Part shown: in pieces, positions 44,186 to 56,170 of the stretch
Position numbering within the stretch: the stretch's first letter is position 1
How the letters are laid out: each line of letters opens with the position of its first letter
Source: Selaginella moellendorffii
Taxonomy: Eukaryota; Streptophyta; Lycopodiopsida; Selaginellales; Selaginellaceae
NCBI RefSeq assembly: GCF_000143415.4
Contig: NW_003314268.1
Span: 2,677,972-2,741,971, forward strand
DNA length: 64,000 bases
Direction of reading: 5' to 3'
Position numbers and translations under genes: made by a program
The notes under the pieces: model-generated
The model's input: only the letters and a program-made list of their open reading frames with translations
Told to the model about the DNA's origin: nothing
Database searches by the model: none

Positions 44186-45239
44186 TCATTTTCCCCAGAA
44201 TCCATTTTGCCCAAGTTTTGAGATTGCATATGAGTGTGATGGTTAAGTTTTATAATTAATTTTAATCTACTAAATTTTGCTCTCTTTGCTTCAACATAAT
44301 AAATTTTACTTAATGTTTGCAAAATTGTCTTTTAGTTGCCCATAAACAATTACACTAAGTTGAAAAAACTTAATTACTGTGTCATTCACCTTTGATGATG
44401 AGATACCATATAGCTAGATTTGAAAATGATTATACATAAGATTTGTAAACATTCTATTTATCAAATTTTACTTGAGAGTTGTTAATATCACACCTTTGAT
44501 TAATTTTCGGTATTCATAATTTTAAATAAAACTATAATTTTTGCAATAAGTAGTAAATCAATACTTCATATGAACTTTAATAGTAAATTGATGAATTGCC
44601 TAATTTATCCTTTGAGTGTTTTGTTTTTCTGTACGAATATAAATTTCATATTGGTGTGAAATACCTTAATTGAACCATTTTTCTTTTTATTAGCATGAGG
44701 GAAATTTTGAGTAGCAACAACCTACATATCTATCAAATACAAAAAAATTATAAAAGTCAAAATATTAATTCACTTACCAACTTTATCATTCTACCCATCT
44801 AAATTCTTCTTCATTTTGAAAATTAATTTTAAAATATTTGATAAGTTGCTTAATCTTAGCTTACTTAATAGTATCATCATAAAAAAACTGTGTGAATTAA
44901 ATGGTACATAATATCTTTAAAATATTTCTATATTTACATCCTAATATCCCCTGATTCCACCTTACAAATAATATATTTAAGTTAGTTCCTCCTTATGTGG
45001 TAAATGCACAATAGAATTTAACAATCAAATGTAACTCTATATAAAAAATTAAATATATTATATTATATTAAATCATCAATCATTATTGCATGTGATTTTC
45101 AATCTGACATATGGTCTAAAACTGAATTCTTAAAAACTATCATCCAATTCTTCATATGTTGCATACAACTGAAAGACCATTTTTATGATCATTAAAAACA
45201 AATGTGATTTACAATAAGAATTATAAACATTTAAAGATT

Positions 45240-46130
45240 TCACTTTAAAATAAATGAAAACTTTACCTTATAGTGATTAGTTCCAAAAGTTGCATCAAGA
45301 CAAAACAAATTATTATTTGCAAATTTTACCATCTTTTGCAGTTGCCAAGTTATTTGAATCTCAATAGTAAAACAATATTTATCATCTAAATACTTTCTTA
45401 GGATTTGTGTTCTTCTAAATACGTACACTCTTCCAACTACATACACTTTGTGTATTATTATTGAAGAAAGTCATTTAAGATCTATTATGAGGTCTAAGAG
45501 TTCCATGAAGAGGATTTTTTTTGTGCAAATGATTTAGATTCAGATTTTTCTAAATTAAATGAAATTATAGCTCCTATTATGTATATATTACACAAAGATT
45601 TGAATAAATTTCTAGATGGTGAGAGAAAGGGTGATAAGGTGAAATTTTAGCAGTTTTCCAACAAAATTCAGGATCATAGAGATTTAAAACCAGAAAAAAA
45701 CACAAGTTTTTTATCATTAATCAGATATTTTATTTAATAACAAAATATAATTAGAAATATTTTGACACAAGTATTGGTGTGAATATGGAAAATAAAATGC
45801 TCATGAAACATCTATTACACTTAAGTAAACTGGATCAAAGTTTTAACAAATGGAGCTGCAATGTTTTGGTCAAAATGTTTTATAAATACTAATTATGATC
45901 ATAGAGAACATTATGATACAAATGGGATTTCTTGTCATGGTCAACTTGATCCAATTGAAGAAATTCATATGATCTAGCAGGATTTTACATCAAATTAAAT
46001 TTATAATGAGCATATGCAAATTGTGGGAAAGGACAAATCAACCAATGAACCTTTTTGTTAGGATAATTTTCTAATTATGCAACATATTAACAAATTGCAT
46101 AAAAAGTATTTACTGTCAACTTATCAACTA
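45240..46130 (-). mobile_element. MULE-type transposase remnant, fragment 3
   Basis: 45446-45240 on the minus strand is open and reads MVKFANNNLFCLDATFGTNH and KVKFSFILK, the first catalytic Asp region of MULE/FAR1-like transposases (LDATFGTN). 45.93-46.13 kb matches 6.23-6.48 kb in the opposite relative orientation, so the element is rearranged. 44.2-45.2 and 46.13-46.95 kb show no gene; 46.40-46.50 repeats the dirigent 3' flank. Confidence 0.55.
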
Positions 46131-46964
46131 CATAATCAATATCAAGATAAGTTATTTGTTTTCTTCTGGAAACTGATATGTTTCCACCATGATCGATCAT
46201 GGAAAAACCATAAAAAAATTTAGGTCAATTAAATTTAAGTCTGCAGACAGGTAGGTGTTTTGATGCCTTGAATAATCCCCAGAAAGTCACAAATAAATGC
46301 AAAGTCATTACCAAAGTAAGTGGAGAGAGTGATATAAGATGGTATTTAATAACAGGTAACAATGAGCATGTGTGGTAAGACAGCATTTTTTTTGAGTATA
46401 TATGCTCTATATATGACATGATCTTAGGTTGCAATAGTGCCACCTCACTGATCCAGGTGTGGCATGTCTCTTGATCAGTATATTTGGCTATGATATTCTA
46501 GCTATCCCTAAATCATCCTTTTCTGTTGTATCTGCTGCATATCTCTTCAATCTTTGGTGAAGATTGCAGTAATTGCAGGCACCTGAGTTTACAGATTGCA
46601 TCGGGGTATTCGACCTACACGCTCATTCCACCATTTTTGGCAATCTTGCACTATTGAGTGTCAATTGATCATGTCAAAATTGAAAGAGCCGAAAATGTAT
46701 CTATTTCCAAAGCTTTTACAAACTCAAAGTTCAATAGAACCTAGTCTGTGGTCAAAATGGAAGACAAAAACTCTGAAGCATATATAGTAAGATTATATAT
46801 ACTACAAGAAAAGTGGTAAATGCTACATTGTCTCTTCTCACTGGTAGGCTCTTGACATCTCTTGGGCAATCCAGCACACCCGATCGATCACGCAGCAGTA
46901 GGGATCAGCTCAGCCATTGGGAGGTATTATCCATTTAAAATTAATTGTTATTAGATCTGTGTGC

Positions 46965-47026
46965 TGCTCTAGATTGTCCACAGCCTGTTCTAGAGGCTTG
47001 AATCGGTAAGTAGTGATTCCTGCCAT
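46965..47026 (-). pseudogene. PPR 5' fragment
   Basis: MAGITTYRFKPLEQAVDNLEQ from 47026, the first 20 codons of the PPR gene, then unrelated sequence. It shows that locus C also once continued from pep2 into a PPR. Confidence 0.75.
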
Positions 47027-47159
47027 CTTACCGACGTTTTCCTGGAGACTGAAGATAGAGCTTTGATTTGTCGCAAGGAAGTGCGCACTGAACGGTGGTC
47101 ATTTCACCGACTTTATTAACTGTTTCTTCATATCGCTCCTATTTAAAGGCGCTTTCAAA

Positions 47160-47306
47160 GAACACGTTGTAGCCAAAATTTGCAAAACAATCCCCAAGAG
47201 GAAACTTAGAGGAGCTAGCTGCAGCGCTTTTGACGTCCACTCCCATGGCCAGCACAGCAACATGGCGAGAACCGAAAACAACACCAAGCAAGCCTATGAT
47301 CAACGA
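47160..47306 (-). pseudogene. pep2 remnant, locus C
   Basis: The leader LVLFSVLAMLL is present. The ATGGAGAACAAG start has become ATCATAG, a 2-bp loss shifts the frame, and the cysteine part is replaced by the KSAAASSSKFPL segment seen in locus D. TATA at 47353-47361. Confidence 0.65.
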
Positions 47307-48201
47307 ACTCTAGTATATTCGAGAGAAGTGATTTGATCTGTGAGGCCGCTCGTATTTATAGCTCGAGGCAGTATACAATGCCAGAGTGGTGCCTCTTGGG
47401 AACTTTGTCCTTTGAAAGTTATTCGAGGAAGTCGTTCCGTATTTGTCAATTCCTTTTCTTTTCTATAATGCTGGGACATAGAACAACACACGAAATGAAG
47501 CTGTGAATCCAGATGAGTAAAGACATCATTCTAGTCTTTTCACCATTGCTATAGATTTCACTGCCACTGAAAAGAATAAAAATCCAATAAATAGTTGGAT
47601 CTTGACGATCTCTGGAAGAGAAGTGTGTGTCATTTCATTTTCGATTGTGTTTTATATACGTGGTTGGTGTATGTAATTGCTAGACTTTGTCTTGGGAAAG
47701 AGATCAGATTCGTTGAAAAACTTGTCTCCACTACTGCTTCATATTTCCATCTGGTTGCTTTTCTAAGTTCCACGTCGAGACTAAGATGGCAGACTGTCCA
47801 CAACTTTCATTGATAAAAATATATATGACTTTAGTTAATATTATATAATATAATTTTGAGCCCAGATAGATTGACTTGGCTTTCTTTCTATTTTATTTGT
47901 CATGTTCTAAATTATCCTGTCATTCTGGTTCAAGTTTTTTGACTGAGTATATCATGTTTCTATATATTAAAAGTCCATACATTGCGAACGTTACACTGCA
48001 ACAACAACTCTCCAGAAAACGCACCATATTTATCATTGACAGTCCCAGACCCAGGGCATCAAAGACGAATAGACTCCAAAACATCTTCGTTCACTCTTAT
48101 TCTACATATATCTCATCCAGGCTGTCAACCCAACTTTTCATGATTCGAGATTCGCTCCCGTGGTTCTTTGAGGCCCGAGGCTCGCGAACTTTGGCAATTC
48201 T

Positions 48202-48345
48202 TCAGCAGATGCAGCGGCTGCCATTCCAGCGCCACCCTCGATGGCAGTTGTTGTCATACCCGTACCAATTGCATTGCACGCAGCGAAATCCATTCCAGTA
48301 CCAAGCGCTGCGCCATCGCCTTGGTTGTGCCTGGGCCTGGATTTG
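48202..48345 (-). pseudogene. pep1' degenerate peptide, locus C
   Basis: FRCVQCNWYGYDNNCHRGWR followed by WNGSRCIC and TGA at 48204. The leader is deleted. Confidence 0.65.
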
Positions 48346-48640
48346 ATGCTCCAGTCGAGTCTTATTGCTTGCCGATCATTGGAGCAATCGATTGGAAGTC
48401 GTGGGATTTGGAGAAGAGAGAAGGACCAAGGACAGATTCAGACATTTTTTATCAAGGCTTGGACAATTTATATTTTATTGCTGGAACTCATGCAATACTA
48501 TGCAACATCGCACGATACAGAAAACACGTTATCATTGTCTTTATTCTTGTTTCCAGACCCTTGGCACTGCAGAACGATAAAATCAAAGGCAATTACGATG
48601 CTGATTCTTAACTTGGGCTTACCCCGTGAAACGAGAGGTT

Positions 48641-48838
48641 TCAGTTGCGCGAGCAGCGATTGTTGCGCCAGCTCCAACCCTTCTGGCAACGGTGGCAACT
48701 GTTGTCATACCAATACCACCCCGACTGGCAGCGCTGGGCAGCAGCCTTTGCGAGTCCTCCCACGTCCACGCCCATGGCCAGCATCATCACAAATATGGCG
48801 AGCGCCAAAAACAACACGAAGAAAGCCTTGTTCTCCAT
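48641..48838 (-). CDS. secreted cysteine-rich peptide pep1, locus C
   Basis: 65 residues with the same mature sequence as loci B and D. The TATA box is changed to CTATTAATA (48911-48919 on the plus strand reads TATTAATAG), which may weaken transcription. Divergent from PRM copy 6 (720 bp). Confidence 0.7.
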   Translation of the reverse strand: MENKAFFVLFLALAIFVMMLAMGVDVGGLAKAAAQRCQSGWYWYDNSCHRCQKGWSWRNNRCSRN

Positions 48839-49214
48839 GATTTGCTGCTAGAGAAGTAAGCTTGTTATATTAGAGAGAAGTGGTTTGATTTGTGAGGTGG
48901 GAGGGGCTTGTATTAATAGCTCGAGCCAGCACACAATGCTAGAGAGTTGTTGTGGGACGGCATTGCTTAGTCGTTATCTATTTTGGTTCTGTGTTTGAAA
49001 ATTTCTTCTCTTTCTATAATACTCATAAATCTCTCCAACCCTTCAAATGAGAATCATTCGTTGCTAAAACTTCACAAGTTCGTACTACAAACTTGCAGAT
49101 AGAGAAAGCCATGGAGTTTAGCTCGAAAAGATGAAAACAATGAAAGCAACACATGTTCTTGTAAGACACACCACTTTGCATTAGCCGCGTGTGTGCAATA
49201 TCATCAGTTAAATA

Positions 49215-49366
49215 TGGGACGGTTCAGATCATGTTAGATCGACGGCTTTGATTTAATTAATACGTACACCGTGGGCGGCTCAGATTGTATATAAATAAAC
49301 GGTCCAGAATGTTTTAAATGCACGGTCTAGATTGTACATGTGACTGTCCAATAGACGGCCCAGATT
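49215..49366. promoter_or_regulatory. CCGT array, locus C
   Basis: Same set of units as locus B in the PRM/pep1 intergenic region, with small deletions. Confidence 0.6.
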
Positions 49367-49557
49367 TCAAGTTCTCAGATCTTATAGATTTTAAGAATAT
49401 ACTATTCTTCTATTTGTACGAAAAGGATTTCGTTCTTAGCTTTCAGAACTTTAATGCCCTAAAAAAGGGGAAGTAAGCAAGCAAACTTGAGCACGATGGT
49501 AAGCAAGCAAACTTGAGCTGAAATACTGCGACTTTTTCGTAAGCTTGATCTCTGACT

Positions 49558-50295
49558 ATGGCTCGCAAAATCTCCACGCCCCCGCCCATGCCACCTCACC
49601 GAAGCACACAAAGAGGATGCCGCCGCCCAAACCATCACCAAAGACGGCGCTGACAACTTCATCTCTGCCACCAAAGAGGTATCCACCGGCACCAGCCAAG
49701 AGGCACAGTCAGTCACCAGCAAAGCCCACAGAGGGACATCACTCACCAGCAAAGCCACCACCGAGCTCTCCTGAGCATCATGGAGCTGGACATCCACTAC
49801 CGAGCTCTCCGCCCACCAAGGAACATCCAGCAGCTGAGCCAAATAGGCACCATGGACATCGACGAGCTGATGATGGAGCTGCTACAGGGCCGCCACCCTC
49901 TTCTTCGCCGCCCAACAAGGCCGACACTGTAACCTGGCGACCAAGGAGGGCCGGGCCGCCATCGCCACCACCTTCGACCATAACAAGGCCCCTTGGCTTG
50001 GGCACCTCTCCGCCTACTGCGCCGTCAGCACCATCTTCAGCAGCAGCTGCATTCGTGGCATCACCTGGTGTGCTCGTGGCAGGCATCGTTGTGCTCCTGC
50101 TCGCACTGGTAGCCATCGTCACTGGAGTCTGGATACTCTTGAAACGGAGAAGGAACAAGGTGCATGGCGACATTATCCTGGTGGAGTATGGCCATCAGCC
50201 TGGCGGTGGCAACAGCGGCAGCAGCAGCAGCCAGGAGCACCTCATTACCAAAGTGGAGCCTCGACCATCATCGCAGTTGAATGCCGGCAGGAAGA
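49558..50295 (+). pseudogene. PRM truncated at inversion, copy 6
   Basis: ATG at 49558 (MARKISTPPPMPPH) is out of frame with the rest through a 1-bp loss near 49602; an in-frame ATG at 49617 (MPPPKPSPK) could restart. The ectodomain, the transmembrane segment VLVAGIVVLLLALVAIVTGV and KRRRNK are open. At about 50295 (after NAGRK) the gene is cut and joined to the reverse strand of copy 7, so the frame continues to 50513 in antisense sequence. Confidence 0.7.
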
Positions 50296-50511
50296 TGGTG
50301 GATGTACAGCTCCATGGTGCTCTGGCTTTGTTGGTGAGTGATGTCCCTCTGTGGGCTTTGGTGGTGAATGACTGTGCCCCTTGGCTGGCGCCGGTGGAGA
50401 CCTCTTTGGGGGAGATGAAGTTGTCGGCGTCCTCTTTGACGATGGTTTGGCCGGCAGCATCCTCCTCGCGTGCTCCCGGTGAGGCGGAGGGGGCGGTGGC
50501 GTGCGAGCCAT
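50296..50511 (-). pseudogene. PRM N-terminal stub, copy 7
   Basis: MARTPPPPPPHREHARRMLP from 50511 to the junction near 50296; no membrane segment. It closely matches 60600-60816 of copy 8. Confidence 0.75.
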
Positions 50512-50699
50512 AGTCAGAGATGAAGCTTACCAGAGAAAGTCGCAGTATTTCAGCCAAGCTCGCTGCTTACGAGAAAACTCGCGCTAAAGTTTGCTGCGCC
50601 TTTTTTAGGGCATTAAACTGTCTACTGGGTAAACGAATGGTAAATATATCCTTTTCGTATAAATAGAAGAATAGTATATTCTGGAAAGCTAGTCACAAT

Positions 50700-50826
50700 C
50701 TAGACCGTGCATTTAAAACATTCTGAACCGTTCCTTTACATACAATCTGAGCCGTCCACTGTATACAATCTGGGCTGTCGTAATATTTAAATCAAAGCCG
50801 TCGATCTAAATTGATCTGAACCGTCC
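50700..50826. promoter_or_regulatory. 23-bp-periodic CCGT array, locus D
   Basis: CCGT/CTGT at 50705, 50728, 50752, 50775, 50798 and 50821: spacings 23, 24, 23, 23, 23. Confidence 0.75.
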
Positions 50827-51118
50827 CATATTTAAATGATGATATGGCACACACGTGGCAAATGCAGGGATTCTTCGGAACTTGGAATGGCTATTTTCTG
50901 GAACTTAATGATCCTCATGTAGAGATTTTATGTGGATCCCAGCATTATAGAAAAGAGAAGAAATTCTCAAACACGGAATCAAAATAGATAAGAACTCCGT
51001 CCCACGACAACTCTCTAGCATTGTGTGCTGGCTCGAGCTATAAATACAAGCCCCTCCCACCTCACAAATCAAACCACTTCTCTCTAATATAACAAGCTTA
51101 CTTCTCTAGCAGCAAATC

Positions 51119-51316
51119 ATGGAGAACAAGGCTTTCTTCGTGTTGTTTTTGGCGCTCGCCATATTTGTGATGATGCTGGCCATGGGCGTGGACGTGGGAG
51201 GACTCGCAAAGGCTGCTGCCCAGCGCTGCCAGTCGGGGTGGTATTGGTATGACAACAGTTGCCACCGTTGCCAGAAGGGTTGGAGCTGGCGCAACAATCG
51301 CTGCTCGCGCAACTGA
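51119..51316 (+). CDS. secreted cysteine-rich peptide pep1, locus D
   Basis: 65 residues, same protein as locus C. TATA CTATAAATA at 51038-51046, ATG 73 bp after it, stop at 51314-51316, 56-nt 3'-UTR intron 51335-51390 (GTAAGC to TTCTGCAG), AATAAA near 51480. Four Cys in C-x10-C-x2-C-x10-C. Divergent from PRM copy 7 (608 bp). This is the best-formed gene model of the family. Confidence 0.75.
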   Translation: MENKAFFVLFLALAIFVMMLAMGVDVGGLAKAAAQRCQSGWYWYDNSCHRCQKGWSWRNNRCSRN

Positions 51317-51619
51317 AACCTCTCGTTTCACGGGGTAAGCCCAAGTTAAGAATCAGCATCGTAATTGCCTTTGATTTTATCGTTCTGCAGTGCCAAGGGT
51401 CTGGAAACAAGAATAAAGACACTGATGACGTGTTTTCTGTATCGTGCGATGCTGCATGGCATTGCATGAGTTCCAGCAATAAAATATAAATTGTCCAAGC
51501 CTTGATATAAAATGTCTGAATCTGTCCTTGGTCCTTCTCCTCTCTTCTCCAAATCCCACGACTTCCAATCGATTGCTCCAATGATCGGCAAGCAATAAGA
51601 CTCGATTGGAGCATCAAAT

Positions 51620-51789
51620 CCAGGCCCAGGCACACCTAGCGGTAGGAGTGGAGGTCGGCGGCATCACCAAGGCGATGGCGCAGCGCTTGGTACTGGAATG
51701 GATTTCGCTGCGTGCAATGCAATTGGTACGGGTATGACAACAACTGCCATCGAGGGTGGCGCTGGAATGGCAGCCGCTGCATCTGCTGA
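51620..51789 (+). pseudogene. pep1' degenerate peptide, locus D
   Basis: VGGITKAMAQR, then a frameshift, then YWNGFRCVQCNWYGYDNNCH, RGWRWNGSRCIC and TGA at 51787. Only one frameshift separates leader end and mature part. Confidence 0.65.
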
Positions 51790-52629
51790 AGAATTGCCAA
51801 AGTTCGCGAGCCTCGGGCCTCAAAGAACCACGGGAGCGAATCTCGAATCATGAAAAGTTGGGTTGACAGCCTGGATGAGATATATGTAGAATAAGAGTGA
51901 ACGAAGATGTTTTGGAGTCTATTCGTCTTTGATGCCCTGGGTCTGGGACTGTCAATGATAAATATGGTGCGTTTTCTGGACAGTTGTTGTTGCAGTGTAA
52001 CGTTCGCAATGTATGGACTTTTAATATATAGAAACATGATATACTCAGTCAAAAAACTTGAACCAGAATGACAGGATAATTTAGAACATGACAAATAAAA
52101 TAGAAAGAAAGCCAAGTCAATCTATCTGGGCTCAAAATTATATTATATAATATTAACTAAAGTCATATATATTTTTATCAATGAAAGTTGTGGACAGTCT
52201 GCCATCTTAGTCTCGACGTGGAACTTGGAAAAGCAACCAGATGGAAATATGAAGCAGTAGTGGAGACAAGTTTTTCAACGAATCTGATCTCTTTCCCAAG
52301 ACAAAGTCTAGCAATTACATACACCAACCACGTATATAAAACACAATCGAAAATGAAATGACACACACTTCTCTTCCAGAGATCGTCAAGATCCAACTAT
52401 TTATTGGATTTTTATTCTTTTCAGTGGCAGTGAAATCTATAGCAATGGTGAAAAGACTAGAATGATGTCTTTACTCATCTGGATTCACAGCTTCATTTCG
52501 TGTGTTGTTCTATGTCCCAGCATTATAGAAAAGAAAAGGAATTGACAAATACGGAACGACTTCCTCGAATAACTTTCAAAGGACAAAGTTCCCAAGAGGC
52601 ACCACTCTGGCATTGTATGCTGCCTCGAG

Positions 52630-52850
52630 CTATAAATACGAGTGGCCTCACAGATCAAATCACTTCTCTCGAATATACTAGAGTTCGTTGATCATAGGCT
52701 TGCTTGGTGTTGTTTTCGGTTCTCGCCATGTTGCTGATGCTGGCCATGGGAGTGGACGTCAAAAGCGCTGCAGCTAGCTCCTCTAAGTTTCCTCTCGGGG
52801 ATTGTTTTGCAAATTTTGGCTACAACGTGTTCTTTGAAAGCGCCATAAGA
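52630..52850 (+). pseudogene. pep2 remnant, locus D
   Basis: TATA at 52630-52638. The start codon region is lost, an internal ATG at 52728 gives MLLMLAMGVDVKSAAASSS, and no cysteine motif follows. The frame runs into antisense integrase sequence of G3 up to 53045. Confidence 0.65.
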
Positions 52851-52854
52851 ATGT

Positions 52855-53944
52855 TAGAACACCATTCGATTGAGGAGGAAGTATCCAATAGCAGTTGCCG
52901 AGGCGCTAGCAAGAGCACAAACTTCCACCCAACGAGTCAAGTAGTCAGAAGCAATAATAACATACTCATTGCCAGCAGTCGACCGTGGAAAAGGTCCCAT
53001 AAGATCAAATGCCACCAACTCAAACGGACGGGAGACTGCAATTGACTCTAACCGTCCTTCCGCAGCACAAGGGGGAGTATTACGAGCTTGGCACCAAACG
53101 CAGCTACACACATATCGGATAATATCACGTTGCATCTTCGGCCAATAGAAAGACCTGTGCAGCTTCTCGGCCACACGACAATATCCCATATGCCCACTTA
53201 GAACAAAAGAATCATGGTAGGCATGGAGAAATCGCGGAATAAAGATAGAAGGCACCACCAGCCATAAATGATTATCAGAATCCGTCCCCACAAAATAAAG
53301 AAGGCCATTTTCAAGATGATATTGAGAATGTAAATGCCGAAAAGGCAAGTCATCAACAAATGATGCAAGATTCTCAAATGCATCTCGAAGCCTTCGAATC
53401 CATGGCTCAATCTTTTGAGCCTCACGGACCTCATCAAGAGAAGGTAGATCTTGCTCTGCACCTTGTGGACACTAAACATCAAGTATAGCAATCGCCAATG
53501 GCATAGAATCCTGGTCTAAAAAATCCACAGATGCTGGAATAATAGGCTCATCAGAAACATGATAAAAGAGTGGAGAAGGAAAAGGAGCTCGAGAAAGGGC
53601 ATCAGCATTAGCCATAAAACTCCCTGGGCGATGAATAACATCAAAATTATATATTTAAAACTTTAAAGCCCACTGAGTAGTACGATTAACCAGGTTCTTC
53701 TGCTTCAATAATGAAGTAACGGCAGCATGGTCACCTTCAAATAACATCCGAAAACCATGTAAATAGGCATGAAGTTTCTTGAAACCCCAAACTGTCGCTA
53801 AACACTCCTTCTCTATCGTGGAGTAGTTTACCTTTGTTGATTGTAACATATGGCTTATATATGCATTGGGATGACGCTAACCAAACACACTCGGGCTTTT
53901 TTGTATTAACACACTTCCAAGACTAATATCAAAAACATATTCTT
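52855..53944 (-). mobile_element. Ty3/gypsy fragment G3
   Basis: Minus strand RNase H end (53849-53560), zinc-finger HMGYCRVAEKLHRSFYWPKM (about 53195-53135) and the start of the integrase core (HPFELVAFDLMGPFP, NEYVIIASDYLTRWVE; 53030-52870). It is better preserved than G1. No LTR at either end; it joins pep2 at 52850 and PPR P7 at 53945. Confidence 0.85.
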
Positions 53945-54772
53945 AGCTTGAGCATAATAAAAAAGCCAAGGAGCTTTTCAGTAAAATGCCACACCACAAC
54001 TTAAATCTTGTGGAACTCAACGCTAGCAGTAATGTCCAGCCTAAGAAGCAAGGTCTCTATTTGATGCCATGCCACATAAGAACGTTTCATCGCGGTTGAC
54101 AATATCACAGCACTGGCCGAGAGAAACCAGCTCGAAGAAGCTCGCATTCACCTCCCCGACGACGTGGTGTGGACTGACATGATCTTGGCCTACTCCAACC
54201 ATGGCCACCTCGAAGAAGCCATGAAGATGTTTGCACGGATGCCACAGCGCGATCTCATTGCTTAGACGGCAATGGTGGCGGCAATTGCTTTGCACGGGAG
54301 GTTGATGGATGGCATCTTGTTCGACCAAATGTCCCAGCATGATATCGTCGCGTGAAACACGATGCTGGGAGCTTACATCCAGAGCAATTGCCCTCGTCCA
54401 GCGCGGGAGCTCTTTGCGACCACGATGGTGAGAGACACAGCGAGCTGGATTGCCGCGAGCACTCAAAGGGGGAATCTCTTGCAGGCCGGGAAGATCTTCT
54501 CCACGTTGCCTGATCGGAGCATTGTGCCGTGGAACGCGATGATCCATGGCTGCGCACAGAATGGCCACGCTGAGTTTTTGACAGCATGGCGATGGAGGGC
54601 GAGGCGAGAAACGAGATAAGTTTCCAGGCGATTCTCCTGACTTGCGGAAGCTCCGAGTGGCACTCAACTACTTTCGATCTATGGTGGCCGAGTACAGCAT
54701 TTCTCCATGTGATTCACTTCCAGGCGATGGCAGATGTGCTGGGACGAACCGGGCTGGTTGCCGAGGCCGAAG
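53945..54772 (+). pseudogene. PPR pseudogene, copy P7, part before LTR element
   Basis: Same content as 7316-8131: KAKELFSKMPHHNL, DVVWTDMILAYSNHGHLEE, the shared TAG at 54264, the shared TGA at 54355, GNLLQAGKIFSTLPDRSIVPW and the GLVAEAE target. The N-terminal half is replaced by G3. Confidence 0.85.
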
Positions 54773-55201
54773 TGTTGGAGCAGGAATCAAGGCGTCAAGG
54801 ACACAGGAATCTGCAGCAGGAATCTAGGAAAGATTAAAGAAGATGAACGAGCATATAAGACTGTATACAACAAGCATTCAACAGTAGCTTTTCCCGTTCC
54901 ATCATGGTATCAGAGAATTTTCTGTTCAGCAGGGCAGTGGGCTTGATGCAACGTAATGCAGATCATGAGAGCCATCACAGGCAAAGCTCTGGCGGCAGCA
55001 AGCTGCATGGAACAGTGATAGGATCAGGCAAGCAGTGTTCCAGTCTTGTGTGGATTTGCATGCAAGTCGTGCACAGCAGTCAAGATCTTGAGCAATGTTC
55101 AGGATAAGGCTGAACAGAATTTGGTGGAGCAAGAGCTGGAGGCACTGTCAAGATTGACACCTGTCGATTGAGATGTCGACAGGTGTGGGCGAGGCAGCGA
55201 T

Positions 55202-56170
55202 GTGATGGGCGCATCCTGGAGCAAAAGCGGACATACCCCGAGTCCAGGTGATGGTGTCCCTCGTGAAGGAGTCCACTTAGCAACCAGCAGGGATTTGGAA
55301 GGATTTCCCGTGGAAATTAGTGCTGCTCTGTGCGAGGCCTACCGTCGCTGGCAGGGAAATTGCGGAGACTTTCTTTGCGAGCTGTCATCTGGCGGTGTTC
55401 TTCGCGCATATGATCCAGCTAAACACCGGGACTGGATACAGGAACTCGATTGGTTGGTTTGACAGCGCTGGTTTTTTCAGCCCGATCCAGCCATTCGAGG
55501 GCCCTGGATCGCTCGACGATGTGGAGACGCTCCTTGGCAGTGGAAAAAGGAAGCTCGAGCTCTACCACCGACACGGCCGGGGCTTGTTCCACCGTGGAAG
55601 ACGAGGGTGGCGAAGTGGAAGACGTGACTTCTAGCCGCAACAAGCTCTCCAATCTTGTCGTTTCCAGCGGCGGCAGGCTCGCGAAGCTCGAGGTTGGCGA
55701 TCCAAAACTTGTCGACGTCAAAGCAGCGTTTCTAGCGGGGCTCGGGCGACTCTCGGCAGTGGCCGATGTTACTTCGGTGTACAAAGTTCTTTACGACTGT
55801 CCTGGCTCGCCGAGAAGCGTTTGAGACGCTCAGCGCGAGGTGGGGATGTGAATTTGCAGCAGGAGGGGTGTTCTCCAAACGAGCTTCTCAGTGTCATATG
55901 GTTTTGGACTCCACCTAGGGTGTGGGGATATATCTTAGTCCGGAGAGTCTGTCTCGTCTGAGTTGCAGAGGCACGGATATTGACGTCTTGCTGTGCCGTG
56001 CGATTCTTGGCAAAGCTGAGCTTGTGCGAGATACACCACCAGTGGATGCTACTGAGGTCTTGCTGCAGCACAACAAACCGGAGACCTTCACCACAGATTG
56101 TCACAGAGATTGTCTTGATGATGGCTGGTCACACCCAAGCAGGGCTTTTCCTATCTTTTTATTCTCATAG
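55202..56170 (+). pseudogene. captured WWE-PARP (SRO-like) gene piece, copy 2
   Basis: EISAALCEAYRRWQGNC and RDWIQELDW (55202-55462), then LVDVKAAFLAGLGRLSAVAD and VTSVYKVLYDCPGSP (to 55824), then in another frame REAFETLSARWGCEF, and GVGIYLSPESLSRL to DVLLCRAILGKAEL (55922-56170). It is the better copy because the 16-bp duplication of copy 1 is absent. Still not one frame without splicing or repair. Confidence 0.62.

Larger units (their letters stand above)
47150..48950 (-). repeat. left arm of large inverted repeat
   Basis: Covers pep2, pep1' and pep1 of locus C; repeated inverted at 51000-52850 with few differences (for example 71 of 72 codons of one chance frame are the same). Confidence 0.8.
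51000..52850 (+). repeat. right arm of large inverted repeat
   Basis: Mirror of 47150-48950. The part left of it (50296-51000) instead matches 60600-61290, so the arm is a mosaic. Confidence 0.8.

Noticed and set aside
47595-47813. 72-codon frame repeated at 52178-52396
   Set aside because: Conserved because it lies in the inverted repeat. It lies in the pep2 upstream region, and in locus B (36.9-37.1 kb) the frame is broken.
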